This document shows, piece after piece, positions 45,685 through 53,453 of a stretch of 54,383 nt of DNA. Source of the DNA: Streptacidiphilus neutrinimicus (GTDB lineage Bacteria > Actinomycetota > Actinomycetes > Streptomycetales > Streptomycetaceae); assembly GCF_000787815.1 (NCBI RefSeq), contig NZ_BBPO01000003.1:97262-151644 (forward strand). The letters run 5' to 3'. A program made the position numbers and the translations under genes. The notes under the pieces were generated by a model. The model had not been told where the DNA came from, ran no database searches, and worked only from the letters and a program-made list of their open reading frames with translations. The first letter of the stretch is position 1, and each line of letters begins with the position of its first letter.

Positions 45685-46026
45685 AGGCTTCGTGGACGAG
45701 CCGGGGAGTGTGTCCGCCGCGCAAGACCGTGGCGTCCGGCGTCACTGACGGCAGGTAGGCTGACGGCGTGTCCCGAGGGGCGCGATGCAACGTGGCGGAA
45801 GCCACAGCATCGTCGGGCGTGCGCGTTGGCCATGGCCCCCGGTGGGACGGAAGAATGCCGGTGTGGCCGGGGCGATCGTGCCGGTTGCCACGGTTCTGTC
45901 GTTCTTCTTTGTGGCGGGCGGGGTGTGCACCGGTCCGTCGCAGTGAGGCGAGGACCGGAACGGTGGGTGTCGTGGCCGCAGCCGCGGTGCCGTGGACGCC
46001 AGGCGGCCCTGGAAGGAGCCAGTGAC
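45685..46026. other. Gap before bluB-cobT with a possible leaderless small ORF
   Basis: This 342-base gap holds no clear gene and I see no convincing cobalamin riboswitch. TAGGCT at 45756-45761 ends six bases before a GTG at 45768, spacing suited to leaderless transcription. That GTG opens an 85-codon frame whose TGA (46023-46025) ends one base before the bluB-cobT ATG, so it could be a coupled upstream ORF. Its Arg/Gly/Pro-rich product resembles no family, and an AGGAGC ribosome site for the main gene overlaps its end. Confidence 0.4.
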
Positions 46027-49000
46027 ATGAGCGAGACCGGCAACGTCCCCCACGGGGGCCAGGTACCGGGCCTCGAGCCGGAGCAGGTGCCGCAGCACGT
46101 CGGCTACGCCGCCGAGCAGGGCCCCGTGCAGGGTGTCCGGCCTGCTTACACCTTCCTCGACGACGTCGACGAGGAGGAGGACGAGCTGCTCATGCCCGGC
46201 CCGCAGGGCGCGTGGAACGAGGGCGCCCGCGGCCAGGAGTACCCCCAGGCGCAGCACCTTCCGCCGGTCGTTCCCATCGTCCCGGGTCAGCCCGGTGTCG
46301 CCGGGATGGAGATGCCGGGCATGCCGGGCACCTACGAGCCGGGCGCGCAGACGCACTCACCGGCGCACGGTGAGCCGCCCGCGCCCTCCTGGCCCCCCAT
46401 GGCGCCCCCCGGGGCCGAGGTTCCGCACGCGTCCGCGTCGCAGCCGCTGACGCCTCCGGCGATCGACCCGCTCACCGATCCGCTGTCGTCCGTCCTCGGC
46501 CAGTCGGCCCCGGTGGGTCAGCAGCCGGGCCTGCCGGGTGACCTGTCCGCGGCTGACCCGTACGCCGCCCAGGGCTACACCACCGACCCGTACCTCGCCG
46601 CCGCCGGCATGTCCGGCCTCCCGGTCGAGACCTTCGCGCCGACCGAGCAGATCGAGCCGGCCGAGCAGACCGGGCCGGCCGAGCAGTTCGGGCAGAGCCT
46701 CCCGGCCCCCGAGGTCGCGGCTCCGGCCGCCGCGGCGGCCCCGACGCCGCAGGCTTTCGAGTCGTCCGCCGCCGACGGCGGGGAGGCTCAGGCGCAGCAG
46801 GCCGCGCCCCGCCGCCCGCTGCACGCCGGGCCGCCGATCCCGGACCCGTCCCTGATGACGGGCCAGGTGCCGGTCCGCTCCCTCGCCGACCGCGGCCCGA
46901 GCAGCCACGGCGGCAACGGCTCGCTCCCGGCGGGCACGCCTCCCTACGGCGTCGCGGCCCCGAACGGGCCAGCGACGCTCGGCGGCGCGCCCGAGTACCT
47001 GGACCAGTCCGCCGCCGCCCAGGCCGCCGCCGGGGCCACGGCCACCGTGACGGTGACCGTCCCGATGCAGATGCCGTCCCCGGACAGCACGCTGGGCGGC
47101 TCGGCCGCCCAGGTCGAGACCGCGCTGCAGAACGGAACGGCCGCTCCCGCCGAGCCCGTTGCCGAGCCTGCCGCCGAGCAGGCCGTTCCCACCGAGGCGA
47201 CCGCTTCCGGGCCGTTCGTGATGGAGTCGGTCCCGGTCGAGCCCGTCGCGGTCGAGCCCGCCGAGCCGATCGCCATGGAGCCGATCGCCATGGAGCCGAT
47301 CGCCGTCGAGGCGGCGGCGCCGGTGGCCGAGCCCCAGCCGGTGGCCGGGCCCCAGCCGGTGGCCGAGTCGACCGTCGCGGCCGAGTCCGCCGAGGCCGAG
47401 GGCACGTCCGAGCCGGTCGCTCCGGTGCAGGGCGGGGCCGTTGACGCTGCGCCGATGCGGATCGCCTCGTTCCTCGCCCCGCCGTCCCAGACCCGCGCTC
47501 CGGTTCAGCCCGAGGAGACCGCGCAGGGCAGCGGCCTGCTGACCGGCGAGCTGCTGGTCGAGCCGGTCGCCGAGCCCGTCGCCGCCGGCCCCGCGGCCGA
47601 GGCCGAACAGCCGCTCGCCGAGCAGCCCGCCGTCGAGCAGCCCGCCGAGGCCGAGGCGCCGACGTCGGCCGAGCCCGTCGCCGAGACGGCCGTCGAGACC
47701 CCCGCCGAATCGGCGGCCGAGCCGGCCGCCCAGCCGGTGACCGAGTCCAGGACCGAGCCGGGCGCCGAGGCGCCCGCCGAGGTCGCCGAGGTCGCGGCTG
47801 AGCCGGTCGTCGAGCCGGTCGACCAGCCGGTGGGGGAGCAGGGCGCGGAGTCAGGCGCGCAGCCGGGCACCGAGGCGCCGGGGAAGTCGGACGTGGTGGA
47901 GGCAGAGATCGTGGCGGAGCAGGCCGTCGAGCAGGTGCCGGAGACGCAGGAAGCCCAGTCGGCCCACGAGCCGTCACAGGCGGCGGCCGTCGAGCCGACC
48001 ATCCCGCACCAGACGTCAGAGGCCGTCGTCCCGGCCGCCGTCAGCGAGCCCTCCCCGGCCGCGGACGCGCTGGCCGATCCCGCCGCCCAGAGCGAGCAGG
48101 ACCGCGCGGAGGCCACCGACGAGACCCCTGCCGCCGAGGCAGAGGAGCTGGGCGACGCCGCTCCGGGCTACGCCGAGGACATGCGCGAGGCCGTGCACCG
48201 CGTGATGCGCGAGCGCCGCGACATCCGCAACGGCTTCCGCTCCGACCCGATCCCGCACGAGGTGCTGATCCGGGTCCTGGAGGCCGCGCACACCGCGCCC
48301 AGCGTCGGCTACTCGCAGCCGTGGGACTTCGTGGTCATCCGCTCGGCCAAGACCCGCACCAAGATGCACGAGCTGGCCGAGCGTCAGCGCGACATCTACG
48401 CCGAGTCGCTCCCCAAGGGCCGCGCCAAGCAGTTCAAGGAACTGAAGATCGAGGCCATCCGGGAGACCCCGGTCAACATCGTGGTCACCGCCGACCGCAC
48501 CCGGGGCGGCCGCCACACCCTCGGCCGTCACACCCAGCCGCAGATGGCGCCGTACTCGGCCGCCCTCGCGGTCGAGAACCTCTGGCTCGCGGCGCGCGCC
48601 GAGGGCCTCGGCGTCGGCTGGGTCAGCTTCTTCGACGAGGAGGAGCTGGTCCGCGAGCTGGGCCTGCCGGAGCACCTGGAGGTCGTGGCCTACCTCTGCG
48701 TCGGCTACGTCAACGAGTTCCCCGAGGAGCCGGAGCTGGCGCAGGCCGGCTGGGCCAAGAAGCGCCCGCTCTCCTGGGTCGTGCACGAGGAGACCTACGG
48801 TCGCCGCGCCCTGCCGGGCGAGGAGCCGCACAGCGTGCTCCAGGAGACCCTGCGCGGCATCCGCCCGCTGGACGCCAAGGCGCTCGGCGAGGCCTGGGAC
48901 CGCCAGAAGCGGATGACCAAGCCGGCCGGTTCGCTGGGCATGCTGGAGATAATCTCCGCGCAGCTGTGCGGGCTCTCCCGCAAGTGCCCGCCGCCGATCC

Positions 49001-49905
49001 CGGAGCCCGCGTGCGTCGCGATCTTCGCGGGCGACCACGGCGTGCACGCCCAGGGTGTGACCCCGTGGCCGCAGGAGGTCACGGCGCAGATGGTCGGCAA
49101 CTTCCTGGCGGGCGGCGCGGTCATCAACGCGTTCGCGAGCCAGCTGGGCGCCGAGGTCTGCGTGGTCGACGTCGGCGTGGCCTCGGAGCTGCCCCCGGCG
49201 CTCGACTCGGGCCGCACCACCGGCCTGCTGCCGCGCAAGGTCCGCCCTGGCACCGGCGACATGACGCAGGGCCCCGCGATGACCCGCGAGGAGGCCATGC
49301 GGGCGCTCGAGGTCGGCATCGAGACGGCGCGCGACCTGGTCGCGGCGGGCAACAAGGCGCTGGTCACCGGCGACATGGGCATCGCCAACACCACGGCCGC
49401 CGCCGCGCTGATCTCCGTCTTCACCGGCGAGGACCCGGCATCCGTCACCGGCCGCGGCACGGGCATCGACGACGAGACGCACGCCCGCAAGGTCGCCGTC
49501 ATCCGCCAGGCGCTGGAGCTGCACCGCCCGGACCCGTCCGACCCGATCGGCGTCCTGGCGGCGGTCGGCGGCCTGGAGCACGCCGCCATCGCGGGCTTCC
49601 TGCTGGGCGCGGCGTCGTTGCGCACGCCCGTCATCCTGGACGGCGTGATCGCCGGCTCGGCGGCGCTGGTCGCCAAGGCGATCGCCCCCGAGGTCCTGGC
49701 GGCGTGCATCGCCGGCCACAGGTCGGCGGAGCCGGGCCACAAGGCCGCGCTGGCCAAGCTGGGCCTGCGTCCGCTCATCGACCTCGACCTGCGCCTCGGC
49801 GAGGGCACGGGCGCGCTGCTGGCGCTCCCGCTGGTCCAGTCGGCGGCACGGGCGATGCACGACGTGGCGACGTTCGACTCGGCGGGTGTCACCGAGAAGC
49901 ACTAG
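46027..49905 (+). CDS. BluB-CobT fusion with a very long disordered N-terminus
   Basis: A 1292-residue protein. Residues 1-715 are low-complexity Pro/Ala/Glu/Val, rich in AEP, EPVA and EPIAM repeats, with no hydrophobic segment. Residues ~718-930 are a BluB-type flavin enzyme (RRDIRNGFRSDPIPHEVL, APSVGYSQPWDFVVI, GLGVGWVSFFDEEEL) that makes dimethylbenzimidazole from FMNH2. Residues ~935-1292 are CobT (GSLGMLEIISAQLCGLS, VAIFAGDHGVHAQGVTPWP, GDMGIANTTAAAAL, LRLGEGTGALLALP with the catalytic Glu), which makes alpha-ribazole phosphate from it. The two steps of the B12 lower ligand are thus joined. ATG at 46027 with AGGAGC ahead. The N-terminus has no known role. Confidence 0.92.
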   Translation: MSETGNVPHGGQVPGLEPEQVPQHVGYAAEQGPVQGVRPAYTFLDDVDEEEDELLMPGPQGAWNEGARGQEYPQAQHLPPVVPIVPGQPGVAGMEMPGMPGTYEPGAQTHSPAHGEPPAPSWPPMAPPGAEVPHASASQPLTPPAIDPLTDPLSSVLGQSAPVGQQPGLPGDLSAADPYAAQGYTTDPYLAAAGMSGLPVETFAPTEQIEPAEQTGPAEQFGQSLPAPEVAAPAAAAAPTPQAFESSAADGGEAQAQQAAPRRPLHAGPPIPDPSLMTGQVPVRSLADRGPSSHGGNGSLPAGTPPYGVAAPNGPATLGGAPEYLDQSAAAQAAAGATATVTVTVPMQMPSPDSTLGGSAAQVETALQNGTAAPAEPVAEPAAEQAVPTEATASGPFVMESVPVEPVAVEPAEPIAMEPIAMEPIAVEAAAPVAEPQPVAGPQPVAESTVAAESAEAEGTSEPVAPVQGGAVDAAPMRIASFLAPPSQTRAPVQPEETAQGSGLLTGELLVEPVAEPVAAGPAAEAEQPLAEQPAVEQPAEAEAPTSAEPVAETAVETPAESAAEPAAQPVTESRTEPGAEAPAEVAEVAAEPVVEPVDQPVGEQGAESGAQPGTEAPGKSDVVEAEIVAEQAVEQVPETQEAQSAHEPSQAAAVEPTIPHQTSEAVVPAAVSEPSPAADALADPAAQSEQDRAEATDETPAAEAEELGDAAPGYAEDMREAVHRVMRERRDIRNGFRSDPIPHEVLIRVLEAAHTAPSVGYSQPWDFVVIRSAKTRTKMHELAERQRDIYAESLPKGRAKQFKELKIEAIRETPVNIVVTADRTRGGRHTLGRHTQPQMAPYSAALAVENLWLAARAEGLGVGWVSFFDEEELVRELGLPEHLEVVAYLCVGYVNEFPEEPELAQAGWAKKRPLSWVVHEETYGRRALPGEEPHSVLQETLRGIRPLDAKALGEAWDRQKRMTKPAGSLGMLEIISAQLCGLSRKCPPPIPEPACVAIFAGDHGVHAQGVTPWPQEVTAQMVGNFLAGGAVINAFASQLGAEVCVVDVGVASELPPALDSGRTTGLLPRKVRPGTGDMTQGPAMTREEAMRALEVGIETARDLVAAGNKALVTGDMGIANTTAAAALISVFTGEDPASVTGRGTGIDDETHARKVAVIRQALELHRPDPSDPIGVLAAVGGLEHAAIAGFLLGAASLRTPVILDGVIAGSAALVAKAIAPEVLAACIAGHRSAEPGHKAALAKLGLRPLIDLDLRLGEGTGALLALPLVQSAARAMHDVATFDSAGVTEKH

Positions 49906-49976
49906 GCCCTACCCGGGCGAATCGCTTCTGCACGTGCGGTGGATCACCTTTCGCCACTGCCGGGAGTTGCACTTTG

Positions 49977-50081
49977 CTGGGGGCGCGAGGAACTGCGCGA
50001 CGAGCCACCCCGTGTGGTGAGCCCCTGAACGAACAGGGCCATCCGCGCAGGGTGGTCGTTCGCGCAGTCCCCGCGCCCCTG
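49977..50081. repeat. Long imperfect inverted repeat after bluB-cobT
   Basis: The left arm (about 49979-50010, GGGGGCGCGAGGAACTGCGC and on through GACGAGCCACCC) is mirrored by the right arm (about 50051-50081, ending CGCAGTCCCCGCGCCCC). About 30 bases pair with a few mismatches around a ~40-base loop. It is a composite, head-to-head copy of the GGGGCGCGGGGAAC element and lies between bluB-cobT and cysG, where it may end transcription. Confidence 0.65.
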
Positions 50082-50122
50082 GTTGTTCTCCACGTCCGTT
50101 CGCAAAGTTCCCGGGAGTGCCC

Positions 50123-51349
50123 ATGCCCACCGCCCCGCTCGACGACGAGGCCACCCCGCCGTACCCCGTAGGCCTGCGCCTCGCCGGGCGGAGGGTCGTC
50201 GTGATCGGTGGTGGCGTGGTCGCTCAGCGGCGGCTCCCGGCCCTCCTCAGCGCGGGGGCCGACGTCGTGGTCGTCTCCCCGGAGACGACCCCCGCCGTCC
50301 AGGCGATGGCCGATGCCGGCGAGCTCCGCTGGGAGCAGCGTGCTTACCAGGACGGCGACCTCGCCGACGCCTGGTACGCGATGGTCGCCACCTCCGACCC
50401 GGCCACGAACGCCGCCGCGGCCGCCGAGGCCGAGGCGCAGCGGATCTTCTGCGCGCGCAGCGACGACGCCGCCGCCTCCTCGGCGTGGACGCCGGCCAGC
50501 GGGCGCGAGGAGGGGACGGTCGTAGCCGTCCTCTCCGGTGACCCGCGCCGTTCCGTCGCCCTGCGCGACGCGATCGTGGGCGGCCTCCGCGACGGCAGCC
50601 TGGCCGCCGCGCACCACCGGGGGCGGACGCCGGGCGTCGCGCTGGTCGGCGGCGGGCCGGGCGATCCGGAGCTGATCACCGTCAAGGGCCGCAGGCTCCT
50701 CGCCGAGGCGGACGTCGTGGTCGCCGACCGCCTCGCGCCGCGCGAGCTGCTGGACGAGCTGCCGCCGAGCGTCGAGGTCATCGACGCGTCGAAGATTCCC
50801 TACGGCCGGTTCATGGCCCAGGAGGCGATCAACAACGCGCTGATCGAGCACGCCAGGGCGGGCAAGTTCGTGGTCCGGCTCAAGGGCGGCGACCCGTACG
50901 TCTTCGGGCGTGGCATGGAGGAGCTGATCGCCTGCGCCGAGGCGGGCGTGCCGGTCACAGTCGTGCCGGGCATCTCCAGCTCCATCAGCGTGCCGGCCGC
51001 CGCCGGCATCCCGGTCACGCACCGGGGCGTGACGCACGAGTTCAGCGTCATCTCGGGGCACGTCGCGCCCGAGGACCCGCGCTCGCTGGTCGACTGGGAC
51101 GCGGCCGCGAAGATGCGCGGCACGCTGGTGCTGCTCATGGCCGTCGAGCGGATCGCCGCCATCTCGGCCGCCTTGGTCGCGGGCGGGCGCGCGCCGCAGA
51201 CGCCGGTCGCGGTGATCCAGGAGGGCACCACCTCCGCGCAGCGCGTGGTGCGCGCGACGCTCGCGACGGTCGCCGACGTCGTCGCCGCCGAGGGGATCAG
51301 GCCGCCGTCCATCGTCGTGATCGGCGACGTCGTCGCCTTGGCAGGCTGA
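50123..51349 (+). CDS. cysG: Siroheme synthase / uroporphyrinogen-III C-methyltransferase
   Basis: A 408-residue CysG-type protein. Residues ~15-150 are the Rossmann dehydrogenase/ferrochelatase module (VVVIGGGVVAQRRLPALLSAGADVVVVSPE). Residues ~170-408 are the SAM-dependent methylase that makes precorrin-2 (VALVGGGPGDPELITVKGRRLLAEADVVVADRL, RLKGGDPYVFGRGMEE, VVPGISSSISVPAAAGIPVTHRG). Precorrin-2 is shared by siroheme and corrin synthesis, which suits the nearby cobL and bluB-cobT. ATG at 50123 with GGGAG ahead. The N-terminal module lacks part of the length of the E. coli protein, so its ferrochelatase function is less sure. Confidence 0.93.
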   Translation: MPTAPLDDEATPPYPVGLRLAGRRVVVIGGGVVAQRRLPALLSAGADVVVVSPETTPAVQAMADAGELRWEQRAYQDGDLADAWYAMVATSDPATNAAAAAEAEAQRIFCARSDDAAASSAWTPASGREEGTVVAVLSGDPRRSVALRDAIVGGLRDGSLAAAHHRGRTPGVALVGGGPGDPELITVKGRRLLAEADVVVADRLAPRELLDELPPSVEVIDASKIPYGRFMAQEAINNALIEHARAGKFVVRLKGGDPYVFGRGMEELIACAEAGVPVTVVPGISSSISVPAAAGIPVTHRGVTHEFSVISGHVAPEDPRSLVDWDAAAKMRGTLVLLMAVERIAAISAALVAGGRAPQTPVAVIQEGTTSAQRVVRATLATVADVVAAEGIRPPSIVVIGDVVALAG

Positions 51350-51372
51350 GCCCGAGGGGGAAGGATTCGACC

Positions 51373-52176
51373 GTGGCCGAGCTCATCACCATCGAGGACC
51401 CGGAGGACCCGCGCCTCCACGACTACGTCGCGCTCACCGACGTGGACTTGCGCCGCCGCCGCGAGCCGGAGGAGGGCCTGTTCATCGCCGAGGGCGAGAA
51501 GGTGATCCGGCGCGCGCGGATCGCCGGCTACCGGATGCGGTCGATGCTGCTCTCGGCCAAGTGGATCGACCAGCTGAAGGACGTCATCGACGAGGTCCCG
51601 GCGCCCGTCTACGCCGTGACGCCCGCCGTGGCCGAGCAGGTGACCGGCTACCACGTGCACCGCGGCGCGCTCGCCTCCATGCAGCGCAAGCCGGCCGTGC
51701 CGGTCAAGGACGTGCTGGCCGGCGCGCGCCGGGTCGCGGTCTTCGAGGACCTGGTCGACCACGCCAACATCGGCGCCGCGTTCCGCAACGCCGCCGCGCT
51801 CGGCGTCGAAGCCATCCTGCTCAGCCCGCGCTGCGCGGACCCGCTCTACCGACGTGCCGTCAAGGTGTCGATGGGGGCGACCCTCAGCCTCCCCTACGCG
51901 GTCCTCGATCCCTGGCCGGACGGGCTCACGGAGCTGCGCGACGCCGGCTTCACCATCGCGGCCTTCTGCCTCGCGGACCACGCGATCTCCCTGGACGAGT
52001 TCGCCGCCCGCGGGCACGAGCGCGTCGCGCTCGTCTTCGGCACCGAGGGCAACGGCCTCAGCACGGCGGCGCTGCGTGCGGCGGACGAGTGGGTCACCAT
52101 CCCGATGTCGAACGGCGTCGACTCGCTCAACGTCGCCGCGGCCTCGGCCGTGGCCTTCTACGCCACCTCTCCCTGA
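51373..52176 (+). CDS. TrmH/SpoU family RNA methyltransferase
   Basis: A 267-residue SPOUT methyltransferase for 2'-O-methylation of rRNA or tRNA. An N-terminal substrate domain (LRRRREPEEGLFIAEGEKVIRRA) precedes the knotted SAM domain, with motif 1 DHANIGAAFRNAAALG, motif 2 RVALVFGTEGNGLS and motif 3 IPMSNGVDSLNVAAASAVAFY, all intact. The target nucleotide is not evident. GTG start with GGGGGAAGGA ahead, 23 bases after cysG, so co-transcription is possible though functions differ. Confidence 0.93.
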   Translation: MAELITIEDPEDPRLHDYVALTDVDLRRRREPEEGLFIAEGEKVIRRARIAGYRMRSMLLSAKWIDQLKDVIDEVPAPVYAVTPAVAEQVTGYHVHRGALASMQRKPAVPVKDVLAGARRVAVFEDLVDHANIGAAFRNAAALGVEAILLSPRCADPLYRRAVKVSMGATLSLPYAVLDPWPDGLTELRDAGFTIAAFCLADHAISLDEFAARGHERVALVFGTEGNGLSTAALRAADEWVTIPMSNGVDSLNVAAASAVAFYATSP

Positions 52177-52181
52177 GGTCG

Positions 52182-52226
52182 CGACCGCGCGCTGCACGAC
52201 CGCGCGCTACACGACCGCGCGCTACA
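52182..52226. repeat. Three 15-bp tandem copies of CGACCGCGCGCTACA
   Basis: Copies at 52182 (CTGCA variant), 52197 and 52212, then a partial CGACCGGG. The array fills the junction of the convergent SpoU and TIGR03086-type genes and supplies the stop codon of the latter (complement of 52222-52224). Confidence 0.85.
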
Positions 52227-52866
52227 CGACCGGGCCCCGCCCGGGCTCCCAGCCCGGGTCGCGGCCGGTCAGGGCCAGCAGACGGTCCAGCAGCGGCGCG
52301 TCCTCGGGCACCGCGACGGACGGGCCGAAGAGGCCCGGAACGCCCTCGGGGTTCTGCGCGGCGACGGAGCCGACCCACGCGTGGGCGGTCTCCAGCGCCT
52401 CGGTCAGCGAGCGGTCCGAGCCGGGAAAGGGCTGACGGGTGGCGGCGGCCAGGTCCCAGCCGTGGACGAGCACCTCGTCCAGGCCGGACGCCCCGGCGAC
52501 CGGCGCGGGCAGTTCGAGGCCGCCGACCATGGTCACGCCCTCCCATGCCTCCTCGGGCCGCCAGGCCCCGGCCAGCGCGTCCAATCCGGCCGCCAGCCGG
52601 TCCCGCCAGTCCTCCCCGAGGCGTGACGCGTCCGGCTCCCGCGCCCGGCCGCCGTCGGGCAGACGCTCCTTGCGGGCCGCCGCCGCGAACGCGACGCTGA
52701 GCCCGTCGATGTGGTCCAGCAGCCGACCGACCGAGATCCCGCCGCACGGCGTCTCCAGGTCCAACTGCTCCTCGCGCACCCCGCGCACGAGCCGGGCCAC
52801 CACGTCGGTCGCCGGGCGGAAGTCGACGGGCCGGAACCCCGCTGTCCCCGGATCCGCTGTCGCCAT
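52222..52866 (-). CDS. TIGR03086-type / mycothiol maleylpyruvate isomerase-like protein
   Basis: A 214-residue DinB-superfamily protein of the actinobacterial TIGR03086 metal-binding group. FRPATDVVARLVRGVREEQLDLETPCGGISVGRLLDHIDGLSVAFAAAA holds the conserved DLETPC segment and the LLDHI histidine. GLDEVLVHGWDLAAATRQPF has the second and third metal histidine region. Members often depend on mycothiol; the reaction here is unknown. The ATG at 52866 has GGAGGAGGA ahead. Its last codons lie in the 15-bp tandem repeat, so the C-terminus may vary. Confidence 0.85.
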   Translation of the reverse strand: MATADPGTAGFRPVDFRPATDVVARLVRGVREEQLDLETPCGGISVGRLLDHIDGLSVAFAAAARKERLPDGGRAREPDASRLGEDWRDRLAAGLDALAGAWRPEEAWEGVTMVGGLELPAPVAGASGLDEVLVHGWDLAAATRQPFPGSDRSLTEALETAHAWVGSVAAQNPEGVPGLFGPSVAVPEDAPLLDRLLALTGRDPGWEPGRGPVV

Positions 52867-52981
52867 GGCCGTCCTCCTCCGATTCGTCCCTCGGGGACGA
52901 GTCTCCCGGCAATCGCCCCCACCCGGCGGGACCGACCCCCGGCGCGTCGAGCGAGTCACGCGTCGCGGGCGCTCAGCGGCC

Positions 52982-53425
52982 TCAGGTGCGGACGCGCTTG
53001 AGGCCGAGCAGGACGCGGTAGCGGTCGCGGGCGCGGAAGGCGGCGAGGGGCCAGAGGGCCGGGTGGCCGACCTCGCGGGAGAGGTGGAGGACCCGGTCCG
53101 GGCCGAGCCAGACGCCGAGATGGGCGCCGTAGGGGTCGCCGGTCGGGGCGAAGAGGAGGAGGTCCAGCGGCTCGGGAGCGGGGACCTCGCGCGTCGCCGT
53201 GCGGTCCGTCCACAGCTCGGCGGAGCGCAACGGCGGCAGCCGGAGGCCGAAGTGGGCCAGGACCGCGTAGGCGTAGAGCTGGCAGTTGGCCCCGTCCGCG
53301 AGCCCCGGTCTGGCGGTCACCGCGGGGGAGCCGGGGTAGCGGGCGGCGACGTACGGCACGTGGAGAAGCTCGGGCGACAGGAGGGCCGTGAGGTCCGGGA
53401 CGGCCTCGTGCCGGGGGAGGTCCAC
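52982..53425 (-). CDS. NlpC/P60-like cysteine hydrolase-fold protein
   Basis: A 147-residue protein resembling small NlpC/P60 domains. The cysteine C48 in DGANCQLYAYAVLAHFGL and histidine H102 in DPYGAHLGVWLGPDRVLHLS are spaced as the Cys-His pair, with PLDLLLFAPT before the His strand as in the family. There is no signal peptide, which is unusual for a cell-wall enzyme, so the substrate may be cytoplasmic. The GTG has GGAG ahead. It lies 28 bases downstream of the membrane-anchored gene on the same strand and may be co-transcribed with it. Confidence 0.75.
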   Translation of the reverse strand: MDLPRHEAVPDLTALLSPELLHVPYVAARYPGSPAVTARPGLADGANCQLYAYAVLAHFGLRLPPLRSAELWTDRTATREVPAPEPLDLLLFAPTGDPYGAHLGVWLGPDRVLHLSREVGHPALWPLAAFRARDRYRVLLGLKRVRT

Positions 53426-53453
53426 GTGGTCCGTCCTGCTCCCCGGCCCGGAA

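Noticed and set aside
45685-46026. Cobalamin riboswitch before bluB-cobT
   Set aside because: A GCCACAG stretch is present but the rest of the conserved core is not recognisable.
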